64,000 nt of DNA from the NCBI GenBank assembly GCA_023390655.1, contig JAEWCL010000006.1, forward strand, positions 1-64,000, written 5' to 3'. This DNA comes from Bacillota bacterium. GTDB lineage: Bacteria > Bacillota > Clostridia > Christensenellales > CAG-138. Below the pieces are notes generated by a model. It did no database searches, was not told the origin of the DNA, and worked only from the letters and a program-made list of their open reading frames with translations. Numbering within the stretch: the first letter of the stretch is position 1; every line of letters begins with the position of its first letter. Shown here piece by piece: positions 9,864 through 18,135 of the stretch. The translations under genes were made by a program, and so were the position numbers.

Positions 9864-10910
9864 ATGGCAAACAAGGTACGGTGGGGCGTAATCGGAGCGG
9901 GTGGCATTGCGGATCGCAGAACCATTCCCGGCATGCTGCTTGCGGACAATGCGGAATTGGTCGCGGTAATGGAGATCGATGCGGCCAACGCGGAGCAGCT
10001 GCGTAAAAAGCACAGCGCGAAGCGTGCATATACCAGAGAAGAAGATCTGCTGGCGGATGCGGAGGTGGATGCGGTGTACATTGCATCGCCCGTCGTTATG
10101 CACGCAAGGCAAGCAATGCTTGCGTCGGACTATGGCAAGCATATCCTCATAGAAAAACCGCTGGCGATGACAAGCGAAGAGGGGGAGCGCGTGGTTGCGC
10201 ATTGCAGCAGCAAAGGCGTGTTGGTAGCGGCGGGGCTGATGATGCGTTTTGGCGCGCAGGTCATGAAAATGAAGCGCGCGATCGAGCAAGGAAAGATTGG
10301 GGGCGTGGTATCCGGCTTTGCGCAGTTCACCTGCTGGTATCCCGATATCCCCGGCAGCTGGAGGCAGCAGAAAAAAACGGGCGGCGGCGGCGCGCTGATG
10401 GATATGGGGGTCCACTGCATTGACCTTGTGCAATATATGACCGGAAGCCGCGTAAAGCAGGTGGCAGCCATCCACGATACACTCACGTTCGGGTATGAAG
10501 TGGAGGACTCTTCCGCGGTGCTGCTGCGTCTGGAAAACGGGGCAATGTGCACGGTGCAGTCGAACTTCAATATACCGGATGAAGCCGCAAAATGGTGTGT
10601 GGAGTTTTTTGGAACGCGGGGGCGCCTGATCGGGGATATGGTGATCGGGCAGGTGGATACCGGAACGGTGGACGCGATGTTCCTTTCCGATGTGGGCGGC
10701 TATGATGCGGCGCAGGACGGCAGGCAGGCGAAGAGCGCGGAATGGTCTGCGGAATTCGGAAACCAGTATCAGCGGGAGATCGAAAGTTTCGGAAATTCCA
10801 TATTACACGGTACGCCGCTGGAGGTGCCCGCGTCCGACGCGGTGCAGGTGCAGCGCGTGATTGAGGCCGCATACCGTTCCTGGGAGGAACGGCGGATCAT
10901 TGAGCTATAA
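9864..10910 (+). CDS. Gfo/Idh/MocA-family NAD(P)-dependent sugar dehydrogenase
   Basis: A 348-residue oxidoreductase. The N-terminal Rossmann motif is GVIGAGGIADR (residues 8-18), the family EKPLA block is at about 93-97, and a GGGGALMDMGVHCID segment carries the conserved catalytic histidine. Family members oxidise or reduce a sugar or inositol hydroxyl with NAD(P). It is followed 30 nt later by a TIM-barrel isomerase, a pairing also seen in inositol, rhizopine and 3-keto-sugar pathways. The ATG has AAGGAGG 7 nt upstream. The substrate is unknown. Confidence 0.9.
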   Translation: MANKVRWGVIGAGGIADRRTIPGMLLADNAELVAVMEIDAANAEQLRKKHSAKRAYTREEDLLADAEVDAVYIASPVVMHARQAMLASDYGKHILIEKPLAMTSEEGERVVAHCSSKGVLVAAGLMMRFGAQVMKMKRAIEQGKIGGVVSGFAQFTCWYPDIPGSWRQQKKTGGGGALMDMGVHCIDLVQYMTGSRVKQVAAIHDTLTFGYEVEDSSAVLLRLENGAMCTVQSNFNIPDEAAKWCVEFFGTRGRLIGDMVIGQVDTGTVDAMFLSDVGGYDAAQDGRQAKSAEWSAEFGNQYQREIESFGNSILHGTPLEVPASDAVQVQRVIEAAYRSWEERRIIEL

Positions 10911-10940
10911 CGAATCCTGACAGGCGAAAGGCGGATTTAT

Positions 10941-11783
10941 ATGAAGAAAAGCATCAACTTCTGGTCGTTCGCGCCGGGTACGACGGTAGAGCAGGGCATC
11001 CGCCTTGCAAAGGCCGCGGGCTTTGCGGGCATTGAGCTTGCCATGGCGGAAACGGGCCTATCAGGGCTCGAGCAGACGGATGCGGTGAAGCAGGCGCGCC
11101 AAATCGCGGACAGCGAGGGGGTTGCACTGCCGAGTCTTGCGTGCGGCTTGTGCTGGGACTATTTGTTGACCAGTACGCTGGCGGAAAAAAGGCAAAAAGC
11201 CAAGGATATGATCCGGCGGCAGGTGGATATGGCGGCGGAGCTGGGAGCAGATACCATACTGGTGCTGCCCGGCGCGGTCGGGGTGGATTTTTTGAACGGC
11301 AACCATGAGCTGCTGCCGTATGACAAGGCCTATGAGGTTTCGCTGGAGTCGTTTTTGGAGCTTGCGTCCCATGCGGAGCAGGCCGAGGTATGCCTGGGGA
11401 TCGAAAACGTATGGAACAAGTTCCTGCTTTCCCCGCTGGAACTGCGGGACTTTATCGACAAAATAAACTCCCCGTTTGTAGGGAGCTATTTTGACGTGGG
11501 GAATGTGGTGCTAACCGGCTATCCCGAGCAGTGGGTGCGTGTCCTTGGGAACCGCATTAAGAAGGTGCATTTCAAGGATTACCGGCGCGATCCCGGCGGG
11601 TTCAACTGTTTTTGCGATCTGCTTTCCGGGGATGTGGATTACCCGGCGGTCGTAAGCGCACTGGAAGAAGTCGGATACGATGGGTATTGCGCGGCGGAGA
11701 TGATACCGAATTACAGGCACTATTCCAGCCAAACCATCTATAACGCTTCCGCCTCCATGGATCGGATTCTGCAAGAACGCTAG
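10941..11783 (+). CDS. Sugar phosphate isomerase/epimerase (xylose-isomerase-like TIM barrel)
   Basis: A 280-residue AP-endonuclease-2/IolE-like TIM barrel that isomerises, epimerises or dehydrates a sugar or keto-inositol using a divalent metal. Visible ligand segments are GIENVWN (Glu), SYFDVGNV (Asp), VHFKDY (His/Asp) and CAAEM near the end (Glu), in family order. It lies between two Gfo/Idh dehydrogenases, so it probably acts on the keto product of one of them (inference). The ATG follows AAAGGCGG. Confidence 0.88.
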   Translation: MKKSINFWSFAPGTTVEQGIRLAKAAGFAGIELAMAETGLSGLEQTDAVKQARQIADSEGVALPSLACGLCWDYLLTSTLAEKRQKAKDMIRRQVDMAAELGADTILVLPGAVGVDFLNGNHELLPYDKAYEVSLESFLELASHAEQAEVCLGIENVWNKFLLSPLELRDFIDKINSPFVGSYFDVGNVVLTGYPEQWVRVLGNRIKKVHFKDYRRDPGGFNCFCDLLSGDVDYPAVVSALEEVGYDGYCAAEMIPNYRHYSSQTIYNASASMDRILQER

Positions 11784-11824
11784 AAAGCAAAGAGAGCAAA
11801 GAACAGGAAGGATGGTGCAAAGTC

Positions 11825-12838
11825 ATGGCGCGTATCGGGATTATCGGAGCTGGTTTCATGGGCGCCGCCCATGCAAAGGCCGTCTCAAATTCTCAAAGGC
11901 ATGAATTGGCCGGGATTGCGGATATTGACCGCCAAAAGGGCGAAGCACTCGCCCAGGAGTACGCATGCCGCTATTACGAAACGGCAGAAGAACTGTTTCG
12001 AGACGAGAGCGTTGCGATCGTACATATCTGCCTGCCGACAAACCTGCATTGCAGGTACATCATACAGGCATCGGAGGCCGGAAAACACGTGCTTTGCGAG
12101 AAGCCGTTCGCTTTGACGGACGCCGAGATTGCAGAAGCTATCGCGGCGGTCCGCAAAAACGGAACGAAGCTGATGATCGCCCAGGTGGTGCGCTTTTGGC
12201 CGGAGAACGTCGTCATTCGCCAGTTTAAGGAAAGTGGGGCGCTTGGGAAACTGAAAATGTGCAGCGCGCACCGCCTGGGACAGATTCCCGTCTGGGCGGA
12301 ATGGTACCGAGATGCGGCGGTCAGCGGCGGCGGGCTGTTTGACCTGCACACGCACGATATCGATAACATGATCGACCTCTTTGGCCCCTGCACCGAGGTA
12401 TATGCCATCGGCCAGAAGTATGAGGGCTGCTGGAATTACATGTCCACTTCGCTTACCTTCCAGAGCGGAATGAAGAGCATTGTGGAATCCTCCCTCAACA
12501 TGCCGGGAGATTATCCGTTTTCCACCTCCTTTCGCCTGCTGGGTGAGAATGCCTGCATTGAACAGTGCATGAGGGCGGGCGCAAACCTCGATGATATGTC
12601 CAACACCATGCGATACTTGAAGCTGTATGAAAACGGAAAGCCGTGCCGGGACATACCGTTTGAAGCGTATGACGCCTATCAGGGCGAGATCGAGCATTTT
12701 GCCGACTGCGTGGATCAGGGGCTTGAGCCGCGCATTCTGCCGGAGGAATCCCGCAATGTGATGCGCGTGATACGCACCATAGAGCAATCGCTCAACACCG
12801 GAAAAGTAGTGCCGACCGGATGGGTGGAAGATGCCTGA
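11825..12838 (+). CDS. Second Gfo/Idh/MocA-family dehydrogenase
   Basis: A 337-residue NAD(P)-dependent sugar dehydrogenase with N-terminal GIIGAGFMGAAHAKA (residues 4-18), CEKPFAL (about 92-98) and a GGGLFDLHTHDIDN segment carrying the catalytic-type histidines. It is clearly diverged from the dehydrogenase at 9864, so the two probably catalyse different redox steps or form an oxidation/reduction relay around the isomerase. The stop overlaps the start of the next gene by 8 nt, which implies translational coupling. Confidence 0.9.
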   Translation: MARIGIIGAGFMGAAHAKAVSNSQRHELAGIADIDRQKGEALAQEYACRYYETAEELFRDESVAIVHICLPTNLHCRYIIQASEAGKHVLCEKPFALTDAEIAEAIAAVRKNGTKLMIAQVVRFWPENVVIRQFKESGALGKLKMCSAHRLGQIPVWAEWYRDAAVSGGGLFDLHTHDIDNMIDLFGPCTEVYAIGQKYEGCWNYMSTSLTFQSGMKSIVESSLNMPGDYPFSTSFRLLGENACIEQCMRAGANLDDMSNTMRYLKLYENGKPCRDIPFEAYDAYQGEIEHFADCVDQGLEPRILPEESRNVMRVIRTIEQSLNTGKVVPTGWVEDA

Positions 12839-13436
12839 ACGCTATGAGATTGTCCGCTGTGAGGGGGGACCGCGCTGGGAACAGGTATGCGCGGTTTCCC
12901 TGAACAGGGAATTGTGGACGGAGGCCTGCGGCATTGCGGCATGGGCGCAGGTCTGCTATGAACCGGAGCGGCTGCATGTACGGTTGACGGCGCGTGAGGA
13001 GGAGCCTCTTGCGCGTTTTCACGGAGAAACTGATATGGTCTGCCGCGATAGCTGCCTGGAATTCTTTTTTTGCCCGGCGGCGGAGGATATGCGGTATTTC
13101 AATTTTGAATATAACCCCAATGGGGCCTTATATTTGGGCTTCGGACAGAATAGAACAAACTATGTGCGTTTACTTCCACCTTCGGCACGGGAATTGTTCC
13201 GGGTGCGCCCGTTCGCCCTGCCAAACGGCTGGGGCGTGGCGTTTGAGATTCCCAGCGCGTTTGTAAGGCTGTTCGTTCCCTCTTTCACATTATCGCCAGG
13301 AATAGGCCTGCGGGGAAATTTTTATAAATGCGGCGATGAGACCGGGAAGATACATTACCTCGCGTGGAATCCAGTGTTGAGCGATACACCGGATTTCCAC
13401 CGGCCGCAGGATTTTGGCTGGCTAGACCTTTCTTGA
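12831..13436 (+). CDS. CBM9-like carbohydrate-binding protein
   Basis: A 201-residue single-domain protein resembling family 9 carbohydrate-binding modules (DOMON-like beta sandwich). Typical features are CRDSCLEFFF at about 66-75, NFEYNPNGALYLGFG, and WGVAFEIP, followed by GNFYKCGD. There is no signal peptide and no catalytic domain, so it probably works in the cytoplasm. Proteins of this type recur in carbohydrate loci of Clostridia without an assigned role. It starts inside the end of the preceding gene (ATGCCTGA overlap) and is followed 12 nt later by nagA, so it is clearly part of this operon. Confidence 0.75.
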   Translation: MPERYEIVRCEGGPRWEQVCAVSLNRELWTEACGIAAWAQVCYEPERLHVRLTAREEEPLARFHGETDMVCRDSCLEFFFCPAAEDMRYFNFEYNPNGALYLGFGQNRTNYVRLLPPSARELFRVRPFALPNGWGVAFEIPSAFVRLFVPSFTLSPGIGLRGNFYKCGDETGKIHYLAWNPVLSDTPDFHRPQDFGWLDLS

Positions 13437-13448
13437 GGAGGAACCATT

Positions 13449-14609
13449 ATGAGACGAACGCTGTTTAACGGCCGCGTCATTACCCCGCTTGCGGTAAAGC
13501 GCGGCGGAGTTGTGGTGGAGGACGGCACCATTGTGCGCGTATTCGAGAGGGACGATTTCGAGCGCGCCGGCGAACTGGTGGATTGCGGCGGCCTTTACAT
13601 TTCTCCGGGCTTTATAGATCTGCATACCCACGGCATCATCGGGGGAGATACCATGGATGCCACTGTAGAGGCGCTCCACGGCATGACGCGGCTGCACGCA
13701 CAACACGGCACCACAGCACTTTTGGCGACCACGCTTTCGGGCGACCAGCAAAAAATCTTAAGGGCGCTGGACAATGTAAATAGGGTAATGGCGCTTCCGC
13801 CTGAGGGGGCAAGGGTGCTCGGCGCGCATTTAGAGGGGAATTACTTTGCGCGTGAAATGGCGGGTGCGCAAAATCCGGCGTATTTGCATCCTCCGGTGGA
13901 GGAGGAGTATATGGAGCTGATCGCAAAGGGGTGCGTAAAACGCGTGGCGGCGGCCCCGGAATTGCCCGGCGCGCTCGCCATGGCAAGGAAGCTCCGCCCG
14001 ATGGGCATCCAGATCTCCATCGGCCATTCAAACGGCAAGCCGGAGGATGTCGAAAAGGCTGTTGCAGCCGGATATACATCCATCACGCACATTTTCAATG
14101 CCCAGTCGGCATTGAGAAACGTGTTTATGTATCCTGAGGCGGGCGTGTGCGAGGCGTCGCTGGTGCACGATGAGATCCGCGCGGAGTGCATTTGCGACGG
14201 CAATCACCTTTCTCCGACACTGCTCCGGCTGATCTACAAAATAAAGGGCGCCGACGGCATGATCGGTATTACGGACGCGGTGTTTGCCGGCGCGCCCGAC
14301 GGTGACTATGTCATGGGCGGCCTGGACGTGGAGGTTGGGAACAATATTTGCATTTTAAAGGATCACAGCGCCTTTGCCGGAAGCGTTGCAACCATGGACC
14401 TGTGCGTACGTACCCTGCTTAAGGCGGGCATCTGCATGCAGGACGCGGTGGCCATTTGCTCATATACGCCGGCGAAGGTGATCGGCATGGAAACCAGTCT
14501 CGGCCTGCTGTCGCCCGGGTATGGCGCGGACATCAATGTGTTTGATGAGGATGTAAACATCCGCTTTACCATGGTGCAGGGCAACGTGTTTCAGAACACG
14601 CTTGCGTAA
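13449..14609 (+). CDS. nagA: N-acetylglucosamine-6-phosphate deacetylase
   Basis: A 386-residue amidohydrolase that removes acetate from GlcNAc-6-P to give GlcN-6-P in the cytoplasm. The metal and catalytic residues are all visible: HTH (59-61), Glu129 in GAHLEGNYF, His193 in SIGHSNG, His214 in THIFNA and the catalytic Asp276 in GITDAVF. The length is normal for NagA. The ATG lies just after GAGGAGG. It is the last gene of the operon and, with the NagB-like gene at 98, is the main evidence that the locus handles acetylated amino sugars. Action on another N-acetylated sugar phosphate cannot be excluded. Confidence 0.93.
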   Translation: MRRTLFNGRVITPLAVKRGGVVVEDGTIVRVFERDDFERAGELVDCGGLYISPGFIDLHTHGIIGGDTMDATVEALHGMTRLHAQHGTTALLATTLSGDQQKILRALDNVNRVMALPPEGARVLGAHLEGNYFAREMAGAQNPAYLHPPVEEEYMELIAKGCVKRVAAAPELPGALAMARKLRPMGIQISIGHSNGKPEDVEKAVAAGYTSITHIFNAQSALRNVFMYPEAGVCEASLVHDEIRAECICDGNHLSPTLLRLIYKIKGADGMIGITDAVFAGAPDGDYVMGGLDVEVGNNICILKDHSAFAGSVATMDLCVRTLLKAGICMQDAVAICSYTPAKVIGMETSLGLLSPGYGADINVFDEDVNIRFTMVQGNVFQNTLA

Positions 14610-14645
14610 AGGAGCCGGATGTGAAGAACCCTGCCGCAGCACTTC

Positions 14646-14672
14646 CGGGAAAATGGCTCTGCCATTTTCCCG
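14646..14672 (+). other. Strong hairpin after nagA
   Basis: CGGGAAAATGG (14646-14656) pairs perfectly with CCATTTTCCCG (14662-14672), with loop CTCTG. There is no clear T-run afterwards. It is probably part of the 3' end of the nagA transcript. Confidence 0.6.
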
Positions 14673-14685
14673 ATATCCGTCATAC

Positions 14686-14723
14686 GCAAAGAGGCTGCAG
14701 CGTTACGCATGCAGCCCCTTTGC
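14686..14723 (+). terminator. Terminator-like hairpin between nagA and ygfK
   Basis: GCAAAGAGGCTGCA (14686-14699) pairs with TGCAGCCCCTTTGC (14710-14723) with one A/C mismatch. It lies between convergent transcription units and may serve both. The T-tract is weak on either strand. Confidence 0.5.
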
Positions 14724-14933
14724 TGAAGAAGAAGAGAAAAGTATATAGAGCAACTTCCTTAAATTTAGCCGGTGCCGATACGGATCGTTTGCTTCCCGTG
14801 CCGCCTCGTCCGCTTTGCGTAGCTGCTTGCATCGCTTCTTCGGCTTAGCGGGCAAACATCTCTTTGCCATATCCACCAACAATCTTTTCGTCCGTTGCTC
14901 AAACCCATCCAGCCGGAGGCCCTTCTCCGGCAT
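14703..14933 (-). CDS. Possible small basic protein (76 aa), or relic
   Basis: An ATG at 14933 opens a 76-codon frame rich in Lys/Arg (for example AKPKKRCKQLRKADEAARE in the middle). I do not recognise a family and there is no ribosome binding site (CCCCCC precedes the ATG). The central part matches a degraded copy at 32084-32240, and several of the differences are synonymous at third codon positions (CTA/CTG, TTA/TTG, AGG/AGA for L, L, R). That suggests the element was once protein-coding. It lies immediately 3' of ygfK on the same strand. It may also be a non-functional repeat. Confidence 0.25.
   Translation of the reverse strand: MPEKGLRLDGFEQRTKRLLVDMAKRCLPAKPKKRCKQLRKADEAAREANDPYRHRLNLRKLLYILFSSSSAKGLHA
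14748..14900 (-). repeat. Copy A of a ~155-nt dispersed element
   Basis: On the minus strand it runs from GAGCAAC (14900-14894) to GTTGCTC (14754-14748), so its ends are complementary. It shares with copy B (32084-32240) blocks such as GAGCAAC.GACGAA.AGAT, TGGATATG, CGCTAAGCCGAAGAAGCG and CACCGGCT. In copy A the reading frame through these blocks is open. Confidence 0.55.
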
Positions 14934-14955
14934 GGGGGGTAAGCCGCTTAACAGC

Positions 14956-17952
14956 TTAGAACAGGTAGCTGTACTCCTGCCGTACGGCGAAGATGAGCGC
15001 CTCAAGCTCGCGCGGGAGATCCACATCATTGGGTTCGTCAAGGTCGATATCCTTCACGGTGCCGTTGATCCGGATGCGGTAGCGCGTGCCGCCAAGCGGC
15101 AGGAAGCCGGAGTTTTCGCTGTCTCTAAAGTCCTCCTCCGTGTGGAAGAGCGTGGGCTTGACTAAGTACGGCGCATCGTTATACGGGCAGAACACGGCAC
15201 AGTTGCCGCACTCGTTGCACATACGGTCCACATGCAGGATCTGCCGCATTTCCATACCCGGCACGGTGATGGCAAGGTTCGCCCGGTTGGGGCAAACCTG
15301 CGCGCACAACTCGCAGGAGAGGTTGCAGTACAGGCAGCGCTCATTCTCGCGTCCGGCGTTCTCATATTCAAGCAGCGTGCCGTTCTTTTCGCGGCAGGCC
15401 GCGGGCGTCTGGTACGCAACCTCGGGGATGGTAAACGTATGGGGCGCGTTGAGAATATGGTCCGCAACGCGCTGCGCGTCTGCAATCGCTTCCACAACGG
15501 TGGCGGGGCCGCGGTTTGCGTCGCCGATGACATACACGCCCGCGCTGCTTGTTTCAAGCGAAGCGGGGTCGACCACGGCGCGGCCGCGCGCATCGGTCTT
15601 GATGCCGTTTTGTTCAAACAACGCCTTGTCCACGCGCTCGCCAACGGCAGCCACGAGGAGATCGCACGGCAGCTTCACGGTTTCGCCCGTTTCCACGGGG
15701 GAACGGCGGCCCGAAGCGTCCGGCGCGCCAAGCGTCATCTTTTTGCAGGTGAGCATGCTGTCCGACAGGGAATCGGGGCTTAGAAGCTCGCAGAACTCCA
15801 CGCCATCCTGGACGGCAAGCTGCAGTTCCTCCTCATCCGCAGGCATAAACCGTTTGTTGCGGCGGTAGACCACGCGCACATGCTCCACGCCCGGCAGGCG
15901 CTTTGCGGCGCGTGCGGCGTCCATGGCGGTGTTGCCGCCGCCGACGACGCAAACATTTTTGCCGACCTCGCCGATTTCCTCTTTGCGGCAGGCAATGAGG
16001 AAGTCCAGCACGTTCATGGCTTCGCCTTCGCGCAGCTTCAGCTCGCCGGGCGCATACGCGCCGATGGCGATGACCACGTAATCAAAGCCCTGCGCATGCA
16101 GTTCCTTGATGGAGGGAGCAGCCGTGTTAAGCTTGAACTTCACACCCATTTTCGCGACAAGCTGCACGTCTCGCTCAACACTTGCTGTGGAAATGCGGAA
16201 TTCCGGCACCACATGGCGGACGATGCCGCCCAAGGCGTCCTTTTGTTCATAGAGCGTGACCGGCATGCCGGCGCGCCCCAGGAAGTAGGCGGCCGAAAGG
16301 CCCGCGGGGCCGCCGCCGATGACCGCCGCCCGCTGGGAGGAGGTCATCACCGGGGTTTCAAGCTCGCCCAGCAGCGCTTCGTAGCCGCCGCGCGCGGCTT
16401 CGAGCTTGGCGTTGCGGATGCGGATGCTTTCTTCATAGTAGCCGCGCGTACATTTGTCCGTACAGTGGTGCGGGCAGATGCGGCCCGTGATGAAGGGCAG
16501 CGGGTTCTTTTCCGTGATAACATGCAGGGCCTTTAAATACTTGCCCTGTCCCACAAGCGATACATACTCGGGAACATCCTGCCCGATGGGGCAGCCGTGC
16601 TTGCACGGGGCCGTAAAGCAGGAGAACATGGGCAGCCGCTCGCCGATCTTCTTCGTGGGGGCGGGCTTTAACTCCTTGGTGTGGTGGTGATCGGTCAGCG
16701 CCGCCTCGGCAAGACGCTGCACCCGGGATACGCTTACGCCCGCAAACGGACGGAAGGGGAGTCGCGCAAGCTCTTCCGCGATCTGCAGCATGCGCTGGTA
16801 ACCGCCGGGCTTCAATACGGTGGTGGCAATGGTAATGGGCCAGATGCCGGCCTCATACAGCTTTGTGATGTTGAACGCGTCAGCGCCGCCGGAGAAGGAC
16901 AGGCGGAGGCGTCCGTCAAACTGCGCGGTCAGGCGGTTGGCCATTTCAATGGTCAGCGGGTAGAGCGCGCGGCCGGACATGTACATCTCATTGCTCGGAA
17001 GTTCGTTCTTCGCGACATCCACGGGGAAGGTGTTGGAGAGCTTCAGGCCAAAGTCCACGGCATGCTCCGCTGCAAGCGCGCTCAGACGTTTAAACATGGG
17101 CACCGCGTCCTTATACTGGAGGTCTTCGCGGAAGTGATGGTCGTCAAACTGGATATAGTCGTACCCCATCGAGTCAAGGATGCGGCGCGCAGTCTCATAC
17201 CCGAGGATCGTCGGGTTGCATTTGACGAACGTGTGCAGCTTCTTCTCTGAAATCAGGTAGGAAGCGATCTTTTCGATTTCCTGCGGCGGGCAGCCGTGCA
17301 GGGTGGACAGCGTGATGGATGTGCAGACCTTCGGGCTGATGCTCTCAATGTAGCGGGCGTTCACATGCTCGAACAGGCGGAGGTTACTAATCGCCCACTC
17401 CTTACATGCGAGGAACGTCTCGTTGGAGGAAGCGTCCTTGAGCCCTTCGATAAACCGGTCGATCTTGGGCGAGGTGATGCCCGCGTAATCGTAGCCGACG
17501 CTCATGTTGAACACAAAGCCGTTCTCATCGCCCAGGCCAAATTCACGCGCAAGCAGCTTACATAGCACCCAGGCCTTGATGTACTCTTCAAGCGCCTGCT
17601 CCACGGTAAGCTCCGTGGACCACTCGCAGTTGTAGCCTTCATCCTCCGCCAGGATGCAAGGGCGGGGCACGCAACGGCTCAAATCCTCGCCATCCATGAT
17701 CTGGACGGTTTTGAGTTCAAAGAAGCGCGAGCCTGCGTAGTAGCCTGCGACGATATTCTGCGCAAGCTGTGTGTGCGGGCCTGCGGCGGGGCCAAATGGC
17801 GTCTCCAGGCTTTCGTGGAAGAGGGAGAGTTTTTTATCTTTGGGCGCGATGTAGGGACGCTCCACGCCAAACACTGCGTTCTCGTTGGCGCGCTCGGTCA
17901 GTATCCATTGCATCAGCTCCCCGAAGGGGATGGGCGTCATCCGTTCGGACAT
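14956..17952 (-). CDS. ygfK: YgfK: putative selenate reductase / glutamate-synthase-like iron-sulfur flavoprotein
   Basis: A 998-residue cytoplasmic protein. Residues 1-430 form a dihydropyrimidine/dihydroorotate-dehydrogenase-like barrel. Then come cysteines of a GltD-type cluster region (C445, C450, C454; C493, C497, C501), an FAD-binding AAVIGGGPAGLSAAYFLG (542-559), an NAD(P)-binding VCVVGGGNTAMDAARAA, and two C-terminal 4Fe-4S ferredoxin motifs (CLYCNLSCELCAQVC at 873-887 and CNECGNCAVFC at 912-922). The architecture matches YgfK, known from gene clusters with ssnA and selenium-dependent molybdenum hydroxylases. Its true reaction is unsettled. The ATG at 17952 has a GGAGGAAA site. It is downstream of ssnA, with 183 nt between them. 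Confidence 0.92.
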   Translation of the reverse strand: MSERMTPIPFGELMQWILTERANENAVFGVERPYIAPKDKKLSLFHESLETPFGPAAGPHTQLAQNIVAGYYAGSRFFELKTVQIMDGEDLSRCVPRPCILAEDEGYNCEWSTELTVEQALEEYIKAWVLCKLLAREFGLGDENGFVFNMSVGYDYAGITSPKIDRFIEGLKDASSNETFLACKEWAISNLRLFEHVNARYIESISPKVCTSITLSTLHGCPPQEIEKIASYLISEKKLHTFVKCNPTILGYETARRILDSMGYDYIQFDDHHFREDLQYKDAVPMFKRLSALAAEHAVDFGLKLSNTFPVDVAKNELPSNEMYMSGRALYPLTIEMANRLTAQFDGRLRLSFSGGADAFNITKLYEAGIWPITIATTVLKPGGYQRMLQIAEELARLPFRPFAGVSVSRVQRLAEAALTDHHHTKELKPAPTKKIGERLPMFSCFTAPCKHGCPIGQDVPEYVSLVGQGKYLKALHVITEKNPLPFITGRICPHHCTDKCTRGYYEESIRIRNAKLEAARGGYEALLGELETPVMTSSQRAAVIGGGPAGLSAAYFLGRAGMPVTLYEQKDALGGIVRHVVPEFRISTASVERDVQLVAKMGVKFKLNTAAPSIKELHAQGFDYVVIAIGAYAPGELKLREGEAMNVLDFLIACRKEEIGEVGKNVCVVGGGNTAMDAARAAKRLPGVEHVRVVYRRNKRFMPADEEELQLAVQDGVEFCELLSPDSLSDSMLTCKKMTLGAPDASGRRSPVETGETVKLPCDLLVAAVGERVDKALFEQNGIKTDARGRAVVDPASLETSSAGVYVIGDANRGPATVVEAIADAQRVADHILNAPHTFTIPEVAYQTPAACREKNGTLLEYENAGRENERCLYCNLSCELCAQVCPNRANLAITVPGMEMRQILHVDRMCNECGNCAVFCPYNDAPYLVKPTLFHTEEDFRDSENSGFLPLGGTRYRIRINGTVKDIDLDEPNDVDLPRELEALIFAVRQEYSYLF

Positions 17953-17984
17953 TGCGGGTTTCCTCCTTAATATCGTAAGTGCGT

Positions 17985-18043
17985 TGGAGGCCCTGCCTCC
18001 AAACCTCCCCTAAAGGGACACATCCCTTTAGAATCCCATATAT
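17985..18043 (-). repeat. Dispersed palindromic intergenic repeat, copy 1
   Basis: Read on the minus strand: TGGGATTC, then the hairpin AAAGGGATGTGTCCCTTT, GGGGAGG, and a second hairpin TGGAGGCAGGGCCTCCA. The same order of elements recurs at 21962-22021 on the plus strand. It sits in the ssnA-ygfK spacer, where its hairpins could affect the stability or read-through of the transcript. Confidence 0.55.
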
Positions 18044-18135
18044 GTTTCAGGTGGGTTTGTTTCCTTTGCCAAAGCTGTCCGCTTTCTTTTGCTCTTGCCT
18101 TTCTGGAAAGAAAAGAAGATCCTCGCAACATCTCA

